Shown in pieces: positions 1 to 13,210 of a stretch of DNA of 64,000 bases; the stretch's first letter is position 1, and each line of letters starts with the position of its first letter. The notes under the pieces are model-generated. The model ran no database searches. It worked only from the letters and a program-made list of their open reading frames with translations, and had not been told where the DNA came from. A program made the translations under genes and the position numbers. Source of the stretch: Charina bottae (taxonomy: Eukaryota > Chordata > Lepidosauria > Squamata > Charinaidae). The stretch lies in assembly GCA_023362775.1 (NCBI GenBank), contig JALMGJ010000015.1:24083001-24147000 (forward strand). Direction: 5' to 3'.

Positions 1-792
1 GCCCCTCTGAAGATTTTGGACCTGATGTATTTTTGTTTGCTCCTGGCAAAGAAATGGCCAGACAAGCTGTGAGTTAGTTCTTGCACAGCCAGGAGAACAA
101 CAACTGCGCAGCAGTTTGTACGGTTGTAAAAACAAAGCAAGATGGGGACAAGCCAATCCACTTCAAAGAAGGAAACTAAGATGCCAGAAGACTCGAACAT
201 CATTTCTCTCTATCCGGTTTCTTCTACAATCACTGGAGTCACTGGGATTCTTGGCGTGGCTTCCTACTTTCTCCAGCAAATCTGACTGATCTACACTTCT
301 TGCCAACTCGCCTAAGTGATTCACACTCGCCTGTGGGACGGAGGGTGTTGCGGTCCAGGGATTTCCCTTCAGCGCTGACAACTTCAAAAGGACTTCCCGG
401 GTTTCAGAAGCCCGCCTGCCCTTTATCATCACCCAATCAGGGTGGGAAAAGAAACCTCCAGGACAATTGAAGCACCCAAAAATATGTTCTCAGACAACAT
501 TTCTCAAGCAAGTCAACATGGATCAATCAGGGTTACTTTTCCCACCACCTGAAGACGCTCGGAGTAACAGGGAACCAAACTTGGCCAGCAGAAGCAATGT
601 GCAGGAAAGAAGGGGCTGGGGAGGACTTTAGGGGGCGGCACTTTTGCTTACACAAGAGTAACACCTTGTCAAGTTCTGCATTTTGCACCAGGAGGGCGAG
701 CAAAAAGGCCAAAAGGCCGTGGACCCCTCAGGGCTTCCAATTCCAGCATAGATAACTGCATGCTTTAAAGATGACTAAGAAGAGTCTTTTAA

Positions 793-1111
793 AAAGGCAA
801 AGGTTCCCCCGCACAGTTGTGCAGTCGTGTCCGACTCTAGGGGCCGGTGCTCATCTCCGTTTGTTAGCCGAAGAGCCAGCGCTGTCCGAAGACGCTTCCA
901 CGGTCTTGTGGCCGCATGACACGCGCGGAACGCTATTACCTTCCCACTGAAGTGGTACCTATTCATCTACTTGCATTTGCATGCTTTCGAATTGCTAGGC
1001 TGGCAAGAGCTGGAGCTAGTGCAGGAGCTCACTCCGCACGCAGGGCTAGGGATTCGAACCTCCGAACTTGCGATCTTCCGATTGACAAGCCTGAGTCTTT
1101 ACTAAGCACCG
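793..1111 (-). repeat. tRNA-derived SINE, copy 1
   Basis: On the minus strand this begins with a tRNA-like head whose B box (GGTTCGAATCC) is intact, followed by a conserved unrelated body and a tail reading toward CCTTTGCC. The A-box end is degraded (the bases just before 1111 differ from the GGCTCAG-type box of the other copies). Four other copies of the same family occur at 13943, 14253, 24520 and 31418. It is a non-coding retroelement probably transcribed by Pol III when young. Confidence 0.85.
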
Positions 1112-2221
1112 AATAAAGTGCATAATGCTAAAAGCCTATTTCAAAATTCCTCCCCACCCCGTAATGTTACGCTGATGCTGGTTCGGCAACTGGCTGGCCC
1201 AGGAACAATGACTGGTTGGCCCAACAGGCAGAGAAACCACGCACATCCATGCCAGTCAGAGATCAGCCAATATTCTCCACGACCGTTGTAAATCTCCAGC
1301 TAAACCGATCAGCAAAAAGAACACAAACAGCTAAGACGTCATGTGCGCAGTTGCTGGGCAACCTCAACGCGAGCTGCTATGGATTCGGTTGTAACCTAGC
1401 AGCAAGGTGGGAGCACATGTGGTTGCTTAGCAACAGCACACGATGCCCCCCCATCGCCCATGCAGAGGCCTGCCTTCTGTCCACCTCCCTTTCCAACCAG
1501 CCAGGTGGAAAACGACTGCAAATCCTAAAATTAAACTGGCCACCGGCACAAAAAAGCAGCAGACAGCCACACCAGCCTGACGCCACGTGGCGTATTGCCG
1601 CCTTTTGTACATCGTTTTCTATACGGCACTATTTCCCCCCCTTGGTTTCAACCCTTGAAATGCCGCTTAGAGACACCTCGATGAGAAGGGCAGCTGTACA
1701 CATTGTTTAAGTAAACCAATAAGCAAATGGGCATTTAGCAGGCATGTGATGCCATTGCAGGACTGAGCCCAGCTTTAATCACAAGATACCTTGATTTCTG
1801 CAATGAAACCTGCACGTCATCTCTAATGTCACTCAGCAGGCCTGTTTTGCAGAAAGCAAGTTGGGCATAAAAGGGATAAGGGGGCTGTCTGCCCCTTGGG
1901 GTGCTCTCCCAAGCCAAGGGACCCCTCCGTGCAGCCCACCAAGGGGGCACCCTGCGACAGGGCTTCACTCAACAAGGGACCTTCTTTGTAACCTTTTTCC
2001 AACCCAAACCACAATTCCACCACGTTGGTATGTGGGAAAGGCCTTGGGGGGCAGGAGGGAGAGCCGCAGACTGGACAACCACAACCGTCACGCAAAAGGT
2101 ATCTCAGCCCACAGAAGGGAAAGGGGCGTGGGAAGCATCTCAGAAGGGACCCTCCCTAGTTTTCTGGAGAGTAAAGGTAAAGGAGGTGCTTTCGGACTTG
2201 CAAGATTCCGTTACTGTAAAT

Positions 2222-2451
2222 CGGGTGGGCAACCTCAGGCCCGCGGGCCATATAAGGCCCACAGGGCTCCCGCCTGCAAACCCCGCCCCTTCCACGCGAT
2301 TGGCTCCTGCCCGCAAACCCCGCCCCCAGTGCTTGTGATTGGCTCCCGCCCGCAAACTCCAGCCCCCGGAAATCCCAGAAACCCTGCCCCCCACCCCCCC
2401 CATCATAAATATCCAAATGGCCCTTGGCAGAAAAAAGGTTCCCCACCCTTG
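2222..2451. mobile_element. Non-autonomous hAT-type element
   Basis: The ends are imperfect inverted repeats (CGGGTGGGCAACC at the left; GGTTCCCCACCCTTG at the right). They are flanked by CTGTAAAT (2214-2221) and CTGTAAAC (2452-2459), a probable 8-bp target duplication, which is the hAT signature. The interior has a tandem GC-rich motif with repeated GATTGGC boxes. No transposase is encoded. Confidence 0.7.
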
Positions 2452-2959
2452 CTGTAAACTCACAGTAAAGGTAGCATTAGTACTCATGGTTTGTGCTTGT
2501 CCGGATTACTCAAAGGGCTGACAGAGAAGAGAAGGGAAAGCTTATCCTTTGAGAAGGTGGCCTGTAGCAAGCAGATAAGTCCCCTTCTGCATTCACAGGG
2601 TGGTGGTGCAAGAGACGAACCCTCAACTCTGATGAAAGAAAGCCTCCCTTGATGCCACCAAGACTTTCTTCTGGTGTGGCGAGGTTGCAATCATTTAAAA
2701 ATCCAATCAATAGACAACATTTCCAAGCCGCTATCAGGCCGACCCCTTTGTCTTCTTGTGCCCTTGAGCCTTGTGCTACCCTCAAATTGCCAGTCTACGT
2801 CCACCAATAACAGGCTAGTGTCATCTTTTAAAGCTGCCCAGGGCACTCCTCCATCAACTGAAGCATCAGGAGAACAGGAGGGGGAAGGCAGATGGGAGCC
2901 CATCAATTGCCTGGCTTGAAGCAGCAAAGGAAGGGACAAAACAAGTAAATCTTCCCCAG

Positions 2960-3040
2960 GGCAACCCTCTCCAACCCAGTGCCCTCCAGATGTGTTTATG
3001 CACCAAGAGAGGCCTCCGCCTCCAAGCTGCCACCCAAGAT
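2960..3040. repeat. Degraded MITE fragment
   Basis: The phrase AACCCAGTGCCCTCCAGATG and its surroundings resemble the end of a small palindromic element seen again at 50487-51025 in this window. Only one arm can be recognised here. The call rests on that internal similarity alone. Confidence 0.35.
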
Positions 3041-4949
3041 CGTTCTCTGAAGCTTCTTGCTTCTTCTCTGAAGCTATCACCAGCCAAGAATGACCATTTT
3101 ATTACGCCAAGGAAAATTCTGCAAAAGTGTGGCAGGATTCTAACAGTTCATCTGCACGCGTGATAATCAGAAAGAAAAAAATGAGAGGGAACGTGGCTTA
3201 ATCTCACAGCCACACCAGGTTCCAGGCATAGATAGAAGGGGGGCCTGCAGTCACACAAGCAAACTGGGGGTTATCAGTAAACTGATATACAATGTGTGAA
3301 ACATAAATGCTTTTCCAAACACGGCTTTTGCACTTGGCTATTCTTTTCTTATTTGACACTTAAATGGGTTTTCTGTCCTCCTTCGGAATGGTTGCTTAAC
3401 CGTGGACCTTTGCTAGCCGCTTTGAGTCCAGGCGCATGGGTGGTATATGAACCCAACGAAGAGGAGGCTCAACCAGGGACTTTGGCTCAGAAGAAGCTCC
3501 ATCTTTTTACTTAGCAAATATGAGAAGGGGGGGAGAGAAATGACCCCTGCCCCAGATTCTATTTCACTGAGCAATTCACCGGGGACAGAAGAGGATCCAA
3601 GAGCGGTCAAAAGTGAGGCAACAGATGATGACAATCTGAAACTTGGGTCCAATATCCCTTCCGTGAAGGTGTCCCAGCGAGGTCTCAGATTAGGTATCCC
3701 ATCATCCTCAGCCAGCATGGCTGGCCCTTGGCACAAAGTCAAGAAACCCTATCGAAGAAGCAAGCTCTTTTCAGCCCCCTGCAGCCCCACTCCGCAGATC
3801 ACCCTAGTGGGGTTGACGCACCCCATTAAGCCACCGTGTGGTTTGGTCTCATCTCTTGTAACATCCAGCCAATCATGGTTTATTTAGCAAGCTATGTTTA
3901 AGCAAACCACAGGTTAGCATCAGCGTGACTCCTGCCAGTCTGTCCTTTCTGTGAGCCCTCTTGGACGGAGGAGAGGAAGAAGAAACAGAATCTACCGGGG
4001 AACGCTAACTCCTGGATAGAAGTCAGTTTGTTTGCAGAAACGCCGGGGTGCGACTCCCCCCATCTTCGCCCCCTGCCTGGTTTTTCTGCCTGGGACTCCG
4101 AGAAATTGCCACCAGACAAAAAATGATCCAGGCCCGGGGGGACATTGTCAGAATCCGTAAATGAACTTGGAAGGGTGTCTCCTGTCTCTCTGGCACCCCA
4201 AATAAACACAAAACATCCCAGTAAAGTTTACGGGGAAGGAAAGAGATGCTGTGGCTCAGGGTGTGGAAGGGAACCGACCCACTTATTTCTTCACTAGGAC
4301 CTGGGATAGGATGCAGCAAGGAAGCCCCCACCTCTTCAGCATCTGTCTGCAGATGAGAGCTAAGAGGGCAGAGAATCAATGAGATGGACGCAGGCTCCTT
4401 TCATTCTGAACAGGCAGGAGAAGGCAAAAGATTTATTTCTCCACCTGGAGAGTCAGCCCGTTCCTCGGGAGGGGAGCAAACTTCCAGTTCCAGCCCCTCC
4501 TGGTGGGGGAGGAAAGACAAGCAGCCGGTGGGGCTTTAGAGAGGGAGGGGTTTCCCATCCTGAAGCCCCACCCACTGATACAACGCGGCCCTCCGGTTTC
4601 GGGAGAGAAAATCTGAGGCTTCGTCCAGATTCAATTCCCAGCCTGGGAGCAGCCACACCACCCGGTCTCGCTGGCCGAGGCAGGGCGCTGGGTCCATTTC
4701 TCGGGCGGGGGGGGGAGCGGCCCCTCCCTTTGATCTCCAGGGAAGCACAATATGGTTTACCCCACTTTCGTGCTACCTAAGGGGGATGCAGCGCAGAGCG
4801 TGGAAACAACCTCGGCGCCCAAACCACGATGGCAAAGTATTGTCTGGTGGACGATCAGAGGAATGAGAAACTAACTGGGGGAGGAACGGGAATCGGGGGG
4901 GGGCTGAAGTGGGTGCAGCCAAGGAGGCCTTTCAGAAAGGATGAGCACA

Positions 4950-6650
4950 CTCCAACAAGAACGGAATTTGCTGGGGGCCACTGCCCACCTTGAAGAGCCC
5001 TCCAGCAGGCAGCTGGAATTTGCTGCTGCTGCTGCTGCTCCTTCACCGGACGCGCCAGGGCCCCCGATTCACCGAGAAAGGCTGACCCGCAGCCTGGGCA
5101 CAGAGAGATGGGCAAACGCAACCCTCTCCCTGGATCCAGGACCCGGCAGATCCGGGGCCGCTGGAAACAGACTCGGCGCTCCAGGGCGCCCCGCTCGCCC
5201 GACAGGGCAGCCAGGCCCCGGTCCGGCTGGGATCGGGGCGGGGGGGCAGGAGAGGCGGAGCCACGCGGAAAGTTTTCCGGACTTTTGCCGAGCGCCGAGC
5301 CGAAGGTGGGGCTGCGGCGCCCCCGCCTCCCCGGCAGAGCGGAACGGGCTGCTGATGTCACCGCCGCTTCGCCCGCCGGAGTGCGCTCGGAGGCCTGCGT
5401 TCCTCCGCAGCCCGGCGAGGGACGGGGAAGTGTATCTGGACCCCCCCAGGGGCCACGGCAGCGGAACCCCGCCCGCCCGCCCGCCCGCCACAGCGGCCTC
5501 GCCTCCCCGCGGGGCGCCCTTCCTCTCCCGGATGGGGACCTCCCCGCCGCTCGCCCTCTGCACATGCCCCGCGGCGCGCCGGGCTACTCACGCACGCAGA
5601 GGCAGGCGACCAGCTTGGTGGCGCCCAGCGGGACCGGGCAGGTGGGGAAGAGCGGCTTGAGCAGGTAGGTGGCGAAGACGAAGGCGACGATGTACTGCGA
5701 GGAGGGCCGGATGATGAGCAGCTCGATCCAGAGCTTGAGGAAGGCGGGCAGCGAGCCGTAGACCTCCAGCATGTAGGCGTAGTCGCCGCCGGACTTGGAG
5801 ATGGTGGTGCCCAGCTCGGCGTAGCACAGCGCGCCCACGATGGAGAAGGCGCCGCACACCGCCCACACCACCAGCGCCAGCCCGGGCGAGCCGGCCTCCT
5901 TCAGCACCCCGGTGGGCGTCACGAAGATGCCCGAGCCGATGATGGTGCCCACGATGATGGCCACGCCGTTCAGCAGCGTGATGCTGCGCTTCAGCGCCAC
6001 CCCCTCGCCCGCATCGCCCGCATCGCCCCCCGCCGCCGCCGCCGCCGCGCAGCCGTTCCCCCGCGGCCCCGCGCCCGCCAGCATGCCGCGCTTCTCCTCC
6101 TCGCCCGGCGCCGCCGAGCCGCGCTTCTTGGCCGAGCCGCCCGACATGTCCCCGCGGAGGATGCGCCACGCGCTCGGCCCCAGCCCCGCGCGTCGCCTTT
6201 TATCCGCCGGCGCCGGGCGAAGGCGGCGAGGACCCGCCCCGGCACGTGGGACGGACGACCCCCCCCCGCCCCGCCCCGCCCCGCCCGCCGCAACGCGCCC
6301 GGGCCGCGCAAGCAGGAGAGGAGAGCCGGCAGGCAGGAGCGGCGGGCCGCGGCGCCCGCCGAGGACGCCCAGAGCCGCCTGGCGCCCTGCGCGCGCGGCT
6401 CGGCAACCTCTCCGGCTGCGGGCGCCCTTCGCGCTCCGGGGCGCGCTCGCCTTCCCTTCCCTTCCCTTCCGTCCCTTCCCTTCCTTCGCCGGCCGGAGAA
6501 GCAAAGCCAAGCGCCGGAGCTGCCCCGGAAGCCTCCCTGCGCCGCCTTGGGGCGCGCGTCTCGCCGAGGTGCCCGGAAGCGCCGGGACCGTCCGGCTCTC
6601 CCGTAGGCGCAGCGCCAGGACCCGGCTACGGGGTCCGTTTCCCTAACCCC
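4950..6650 (-). promoter_or_regulatory. SLC7A5: SLC7A5 CpG island and promoter
   Basis: This block is very GC- and CpG-rich compared with both sides and covers SLC7A5 exon 1 and its upstream DNA. On the minus strand, a TATA-like GGATAAAAGG lies at about 6196-6205, some 50 bases before the start codon at 6147, which would give a very short 5' leader. A run of overlapping GC boxes (GGGGCGGGG type) lies near 6265-6290. Together these suggest an Sp1-type, partly TATA-directed promoter. Transcription start was not determined. Confidence 0.75.
5592..6147 (-). CDS. SLC7A5: SLC7A5 (LAT1) coding exon 1
   Basis: This exon encodes the first 185 residues of the light chain of the large neutral amino acid exchanger LAT1, which pairs with the SLC3A2 (4F2hc) heavy chain in the plasma membrane. 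The N-terminal tail (1-55) is Lys/Ala/Gly-rich and divergent. From residue 56 the match to human LAT1 is near-complete: TM1 with the unwound substrate-binding motif GSGIF at 71-75, TM2, and TM3 around residues 139-162. Cys170 in FPTCPVP corresponds to the cysteine that forms the disulfide with SLC3A2. The start at 6147 was chosen because its length fits the human N-terminus and it has G at -3; an in-frame upstream extension is GC-rich noise. The exon ends in phase 1 at 5592, followed by a consensus GTGAGT donor. The remaining exons are outside the window. Confidence 0.95.
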
Positions 6651-7599
6651 GGAGACCGCCAAGCGCAGGCGGAGTGGCCCTTTTAGCCAGTGAAAAACAG
6701 AGAAACCCACCACGTTTGAACATCCCCCCATGACCTAATTTGTCCCTTATAGGAACGGGGAAATTTAGTAACTTTGGTGATGCAGGACAGCCCTGCCATA
6801 ATTGGCAACAGCTGATTGATTTCAAACATGCATACGTTATTTACTATTCTCCATCATCATCAATCACCTTTTTATCCCTAACGCTCCGGTCTCCTATTTC
6901 TCGGTAAAAACGCAAAAGGACTGAAAATCATGTGAAATATAATTTTTAATACTACTGTATTTTTCTTACGGCCCAGGAAGGCCAAAGGGCCCAGGTGCCA
7001 CAAAAGCCTAAAGCAGCCCTGGGAACTGCAATACACGGAGGCAGTAGCACCTCCCTGAAAGGCGCCCGTTTCAGTCCCTGCCAAACTGGAAACGGAGATT
7101 TAAAAGCAGTTCCCATTGGGGGAGCTCCGTTGTGAATAAAAACAGCCCCTGGGTCCATTTTAGAATCATGCAAAATTTTTCAGTCTGGCAACCAACAAGA
7201 CCTAGAACTTAAAAACCCAGAAATCAAATTTTGCCCCAGGTGCCCATAGAGGCCATGCCCAATCTATTATGGGCAAAGTTATATTATTACTACATCCAAA
7301 TAAATAAACCAGTGGGAACCAACATTTTGATACATTCAGCTTATGTTGAGGGCACCTTAGTTTGTAACTTGGCACGGGGGGGGGGGGGGGCAGTTTGAAA
7401 AGAGGCCTGGATGTCCATGGATGTGCCTGACGTCAACAAAGGGGAGAATTTTGTGTTTTTTGAAGAGTGAGATAATTGCAGTCCACTTTATTGGCTAGCG
7501 TGTATTAAAATTGACATCCATGAGAATATTTGTCACTAATGCCGACATTCAGTACACCATAAATATTTTCTTTCGGGTGTGCTGCATATAGAATTGAAG

Positions 7600-7675
7600 G
7601 AGGAACCGCCCAGGGTCCCTCCTTGAGGGGGAGATGGGCGGTGATAAAAATTTGATAGATAAATAAAATAAACAA
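7600..7675 (+). repeat. CR1/L2-type LINE 3' tail
   Basis: The sequence runs from ACCGCCCAGGGTCC through GAGATGGGCGG to an AAATA-rich end, the same 3' tail that ends the longer LINE fragment at 41825-42315. Only the extreme 3' end is present. Confidence 0.7.
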
Positions 7676-8639
7676 AGTGTTTCAGAGCTTATCTGCATAG
7701 CTTTTTCCTCCATGAATGAACACAATTGATGGATACCCTCATGAGGAGCTGGGCCCTGGTTTTTGCTGCTCCTCCCCTGCCTGCTTGTTCCCATCAGCTA
7801 CAGAGCTTTGCAGAGAAAATGTATTTGCTTTAGCGACCAGATGTTCCGCTGGGAACAGACCTACAGCTCTTGATTTACCAGCTAAAGGCCTAGAAGGTCT
7901 CAAGGAATAGAATGGGTCTTTAACACCCTACATTAGTTAACTGATAAGGTATCTACCTAATTGATAAGGCCTCTCTTCCCCTCCACCTCACCCCATTTAG
8001 ACCTTACAGCAATCCACCCACTCGAGGAATTGAACTGCAGCAATAAAACCTGTTAGTTGGGAAAGGTGCTACTGGACCCCTGATTTTTTGCCAGCACAGA
8101 CTAATCCAACTCTCCTCCTAGAACGTAAACAAACATGTAAGTGCATAATTTTAACTGCGTGAATCTGGCACAGCCCAAACTGGCCCTAATGGGGGCAGGT
8201 GGAAAAAATCTAGCTGACAGATATCACATAACCTGAAAATAAAAGGGAACATTGGTTGCCTGAAATAAACTTTCTGATATTTGCGGTTTTTAATTTTTCT
8301 CCTTGTCAGATTCTGCCCTCTAGTGGACCTTGCCCAAAATTCCTGAGTTTGGGGAACTGCTGTAAACAAAACATGCTCCTTTACAGCAAATATCAGGACA
8401 CTCTGCGCACACAGACTGCACAAACCTTTCTTTGCCCATATAGCTGGTAACATTAATTCCAGAAATGGAAAGGCTTGAAGGGGCAAACAGTATAATGGTC
8501 GATTGCACAGAGCCTGTTAGCCCCATAAATGCACACCAGAACCAGTTGTGTCATCCAAGTACAGCTAGGTCACGATTAATAAGAGCTCGAATAATGTGAT
8601 ATTCAGTTTAGTGCAAATTGTGAATGGATACCCGGTCAA

Positions 8640-8703
8640 TCCTCCTCCTCGAGGGGGAGATGGGCGGTCATAGAAATGTAATAAATAAATAAATAAATAA
8701 ATT
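8640..8703 (+). repeat. CR1/L2-type LINE 3' tail
   Basis: A short 3' tail with GAGGGGGAGATGGGCGG followed by an (AAAT)n microsatellite. It is the same tail as at 7600 and 34262. Confidence 0.7.
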
Positions 8704-9517
8704 TCAGTTAATGTGAGGCTAGCGGGTGTGCAATTGAGGCTAGTGCATGCAGAGTTGCACTTGGGGTTTTAGACACTGTGTGTGTGCAAAATAGAGCAAA
8801 GGAAAGTTCCGTCACAGAAGAAGAGGCTGTTTATGACATTACAGCGAAAAATTGATCTAATTGAACAACACAAATGTCATAGCAACACTAAAATAGGACG
8901 AGATATTGGGAATGCCTGAATCTACGGTATGCAATATTATAAAACACGCAGGAGATATAAAAGAAAAAGGTAAAGTTGCATCAGCTTTTTGTGGTTTGCA
9001 AACATCTACAAGGAATATAAGTGTTACAATGATAGAAACAGCATTTTTTAATGGTATGGATTGAGGATTGCAATCAATGTTAATATTTCATTAATACACA
9101 TAAAAATGTATGTTTAAAAAAATTTCATTGCTTATTTACATTAAGCTGGAACCAATTTTCCATAGAAATATCACTTCGAATAGTGCGAATTCGAATAATG
9201 TGACCATGTTGTGGGATTCATGACCCACATTAATCGAGACCTGGCTGTAGCTCTTCTTGGTCCATAATCATATATTTTAACACAATTTAATCATCCAAAT
9301 GATCCACTGCAGAGAAAAATGGGACAAAGCAGCTTTTATTTATTTTTTAGAAACAACACCCTGCTAAAATGGAGAATTATTTCATTTCTTAATCACCAGC
9401 TTCAAATGCTAGATTCAAATATGAATTGTTGGGTTTGGGGTCAGCATGTGTGAAACCACCGTGATTCGTAAAACATGGTTTATGACTAAACATGATGTGG
9501 GAACCTAGCTAATTGTA

Positions 9518-9899
9518 CAGGTAGTCCTCCCTTAACAACCACAATTGGGACCAGAATTTCGGTTGCGAAGTGAAGCGGTCTTTAAGCAAATCAGACACAA
9601 CTTTACAACTTTTGTGGCAGTTGTTAAGTGAATCACCATGGGCGTTAAGTGAATCACGTAGTTCCCCACTGATTTTGCTTGCCAGAAGCCAGCCAGGAAG
9701 GTCAAAAATGGTGATCACATGACTATGGGACACTGCAACGGTCATAAATGCGAACTGGTTGTCAAATGTCCAAATTGTGATCACGTGACCGTGGGGACGC
9801 TGTGACAGCCATAAGTGTGAGGACTGGTTGTAAGTCGGTTTTTTCAGCAGTCGTAAGCCTGAACCGTCACTAAATAAATGGTTAAGCAAGGACTACCTG
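9518..9899. mobile_element. Non-autonomous Tc1/mariner-type element, copy 1
   Basis: The terminal inverted repeats read CAGGTAGTCCTCCCTTAAC at the left and its complement at the right (ending GACTACCTG). Each end is bounded by a TA dinucleotide, as expected for TA target duplication. The interior has repeated GTGATCACGTGAC-like and GTTGTAAG motifs but no transposase frame. Related copies lie at 27177-27586 and 36836-37064. Confidence 0.75.
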
Positions 9900-12800
9900 T
9901 AGCTGGTTCCCCTAGCCACCGTTCAGACCAGCTGTCGCTTTGTGCCAGATGGGTTTTTTTTATAGGAAAAAGGGACGTTATACCTGCTTGCCAAGGCTTT
10001 TCACGGATTCCCATTGCATGTTTACGCTGGTGTCCAAGCCAGCCTTTCTGCTTCTGCCTTCCCACTTTGGATGCTTCGTGCCTACTTTGCCAAGGGCAAG
10101 GGCCAGCTGATCCTTTGGTGCACCAGTCTTTGGAGTGTCTGTGAAAAACACGGGGAAAAGCTGGTCCGAGTGCTTTTCCCATTATTACTCGGCATTCGGC
10201 CTCTGCAGTCAGCCACAAAACCTTTTAAGGGGATTTGATTATGAACACAGACTCCCTGTGCCAAAGGCCAGGCAGTGAAGCTTGTCACATCAAAGGGACC
10301 TCCCTCCCTGCCCTCCCCCCCATACTTATCCCCAGGGCAAAAGCCCGCCCAAGGCCAAGAGATAAGGCAGAGGTTACTTCTAACACAACCTCCAAAAACA
10401 ACAAGCTTCTTCAAAAAACAAGCTATTTGCTAGCCTGGCAGCAACTGGAGCAGGTCAACCATTAAGGGCTCCTGAGGAACAGTCTTCCCTGTGGTCCTCA
10501 ACCCAGCTCGGGACGGGTTGCACCCAGCCGAGGAATTCTTTCCCCCTCCCAGGACTGACTTCGGTTCAGATGTCTTCTCAAAGCACCACCTTTGCAAGAG
10601 AGTAGAGATGTGACCCTCCCTTCCTCTTACACACCTCTGCTAAACACAGGTAGGGAAGGGTAAGCTCTTAAATAGGTCTCCTGGAATTTGAAAAGCCAAG
10701 AACTGCTCCACCGTGGAAAAAACCTAGAAAGTCCTGGTTTTGCCCATGGGCTGTTTTCGGCCGCTCTGGTGAGCCTGCAGTGAACAGGGGAAGCCAATAA
10801 ATCGTTTTGGACCATTTTATCAACCTTCAGCTTCCTGAATTCAAGATACTCTGCTGCAAAAAAGTGTGAGAAGGCAGCTCCGTCCAACGACACCCCCCCA
10901 GATCTCCCCTTGGAAGGCCCCTCCCTCTCGGTTTTGAAAACTGGCAATTTGCAGAATTTCGTTGCTCAACAGACAAGTTTGCTGGGCTCAAATACAATGG
11001 CGTTCAAAGCCCAGCACATTTGTGTTTAGAGGACCTATTTCCTGTGCTCGAAGACCACAATAATGAACCATTGCATTATTCCTTAACAAGTGCTGCAGTC
11101 AAAACAGTAGGGTATTGTTTTTCCCTCTGAACGCATTTTATCTAGTTGTCCTCGCTTCCCACACAATGAAACAATTCGTTTTCCCTCCTTCCTCTTTCCC
11201 AAGGCAAATACAGCTGAAATAACTTCTGGACATCAGATAGAGAGCTTCATAAATATATATTATGTTTAATAGATGCACCGACCTGTTATTGTAGAGATGT
11301 GTAACAGCTTAAACTTCCTTTCTGCACCGTTTCTGTAAACTTTGAATGGACTCAGTGATCTCTCAGCCTGCCTATTCCGATTCTTTTACACGTAAGGAAA
11401 AAGGACTTAGGATATATAAAAATCTGATATGAAAAGCAAACTGGCCAAGAACTTTCAGGGAAATAAATCAGTTCCAGCTGAAGATCAATCACAGAGACAC
11501 TCTCGAGGCAGAAGGGTCCCTACCAACACCGCTTGACGGTGTGTCCCATCAACACAAAAGGATCTAAAAGTGATCTTTTTTTCCCAAGGGACAAAATGCA
11601 TCATTTTACAGGCCAAATGGAGCAGAGGAACCACCACCATCATCCTCAGCCAACAAGGCTGCTCTAAAATTTCTTAAAATCAATTAGTCTCGGTATATCT
11701 ATGATGACATCAGCCATATTCTCATTTTGCCACACTCGGTCCATATTTGGCCTGAAAGAATGTCAGGCTGGATATGGAAGAGCTTGTGTGTTTTTTTCAT
11801 TCTGATCTTGAATACCTGAGTGTATCTCTAGGGAAAAAGGGGGGAAAAAAAGGTAAAACGGATCATTTTAGGTGGCAACCCTTTACAAGAGCAACCTAAA
11901 TGTACGTGTTACTTGGACGGAAATGAACATTCCAACCCAAAACGATGCAGGCAGAAAAAGGTTCCTAGCTGATCCCTTCTTTGAAACTTCGTGGTTCTCC
12001 AGACCAGAGTTTTTCAAACCGTTTTTGAACTTGATGGGGTTCTGTGGGAAACTAAGTGGGGGAAAAATTTCACTCTAACTCAACCACTTTTCTATCACTA
12101 GAGCTTTGCCTCTTGAAGGGAAATCCTTTTTTAAAAGAACAGGTTCTGCAGCTTGAAAAAAGAAAGACAAATCCTTGCGTTAAGACTTTTTAAAATCCTG
12201 TGGATCTGTTTCTGCTTCGATGCATACAAGCTAGAGTTGTAACATACAAGTCCTCCTACGTGGCTGACCAAGACTTCAGCTATGAATGCCCCTGATCCGC
12301 TATGGCACAGACTGCTTTCACCAACCTCAGCAGAAGATTTAGCAAACAGCTCCCGTGGGCTGGCTATCTTCCACGTGGTCAGGCACTGTAGTGTTTTTTT
12401 TTTTAAAAGCTATTAAAGTGCTACAGAGTGAGAAAAATATGCATATTTAGAACTGGCAGATTTTATGCATCAGCAAGTATGCATAGTTAGGATATGAAAT
12501 GCATCCTATGCATATTTCCTTGTAAGTTATGCCTCGCCTATGTTACTGAATTTCCTTCCAAGTGCGCATGGCTGGGTCATAGCCTGAAATCCATTCAAAT
12601 CTGCTGGTTTGTGCAGAAAAGTTTTCATCTCGTTTCCCAGATCCCAAACCGCCACAACCACACGCCTCCTGTATGTGGAAGAGACAGGAAAACGGCTGGG
12701 GGGGGGGAGGAACTGCTATAAAGTTAGAGCTAGGGTTTAGAGGTTTAGATCATCTGGAAAAGATTTCTGCAATAGGATGGCCCTCAAATGCGTTAATACT

Positions 12801-13210
12801 ATAATTCCCAGAACAGCTTGAAATTCAGGTTGTTATACTCGTGGAATCTGGGGCAAACGAGCTTGAAACCAAAAACAAATACCTCCTCTTGCCAAATTGT
12901 ATAAATTTCCTCTCTCAAAGAACAGTCCCGCTTTGCAGATTGCCTGCTTCCTTAGGGGTCAGTTCAGCTCCTGCCATGCAGCATCTGCCGATGGAGAAGC
13001 ACCTTGATAGTAGGTGAGGCTTGGGATCCTAACTGGTGCTTTGGATTGTTACTGGGAGAAGACTTAAGTCCAAGCGGTTCTCGTGCTACAGGAAAGAGCA
13101 GTCTTTTGGAAGAGCGAAGGACCAGAAATCTCTCAGCCCCCTTGAAGCCATGGACCTGGGACCCAGCTTTAGGCTACATTACTTTTCAAGCGCACATAAC
13201 ATTTGGCCCC

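Larger units (their letters stand above)
1..5591 (-). other. SLC7A5: SLC7A5 intron 1 (5' part)
   Basis: This stretch lies downstream of the SLC7A5 exon 1 splice donor on the minus strand and is read as intron. I found no further SLC7A5 exon in it. It holds a SINE (793-1111), a small hAT-type element (2222-2451), and GC-rich sequence from about 4.65 kb onward that is the downstream shoulder of the CpG island. The long open frames in the GC-rich part are compositional. Other exons must lie beyond position 1, as expected for a large first intron. Confidence 0.75.
6660..13210. other. Spacer between SLC7A5 and CA5A
   Basis: About 7 kb separates SLC7A5 exon 1 from the CA5A stop codon; both genes read on the minus strand. 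I see no gene here. It contains two LINE 3' tails (7600, 8640), a homopolymer G run near 7376-7390, and a Tc1/mariner-type element (9518-9899). The CA5A 3' UTR must occupy the right-hand part, but I could not point to a clear AATAAA on the minus strand below 13211. The interval 9903-13210 otherwise looks like ordinary unique sequence. Confidence 0.6.

Noticed and set aside
1216..1710. 164-codon frame in SLC7A5 intron 1
   Set aside because: No family resemblance, no splice or promoter context, and overlapping frames on the other strand of similar length.
6148..6510. Upstream in-frame start for SLC7A5 at 6510
   Set aside because: The added residues are GC-rich promoter translation, and a TATA-like box lies inside them at about 6200.
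4855..6731. Long overlapping frames in the SLC7A5 CpG island on both strands
   Set aside because: Stop codons are rare in very GC-rich DNA. Only the frame encoding LAT1 residues 1-185 matches a protein family.
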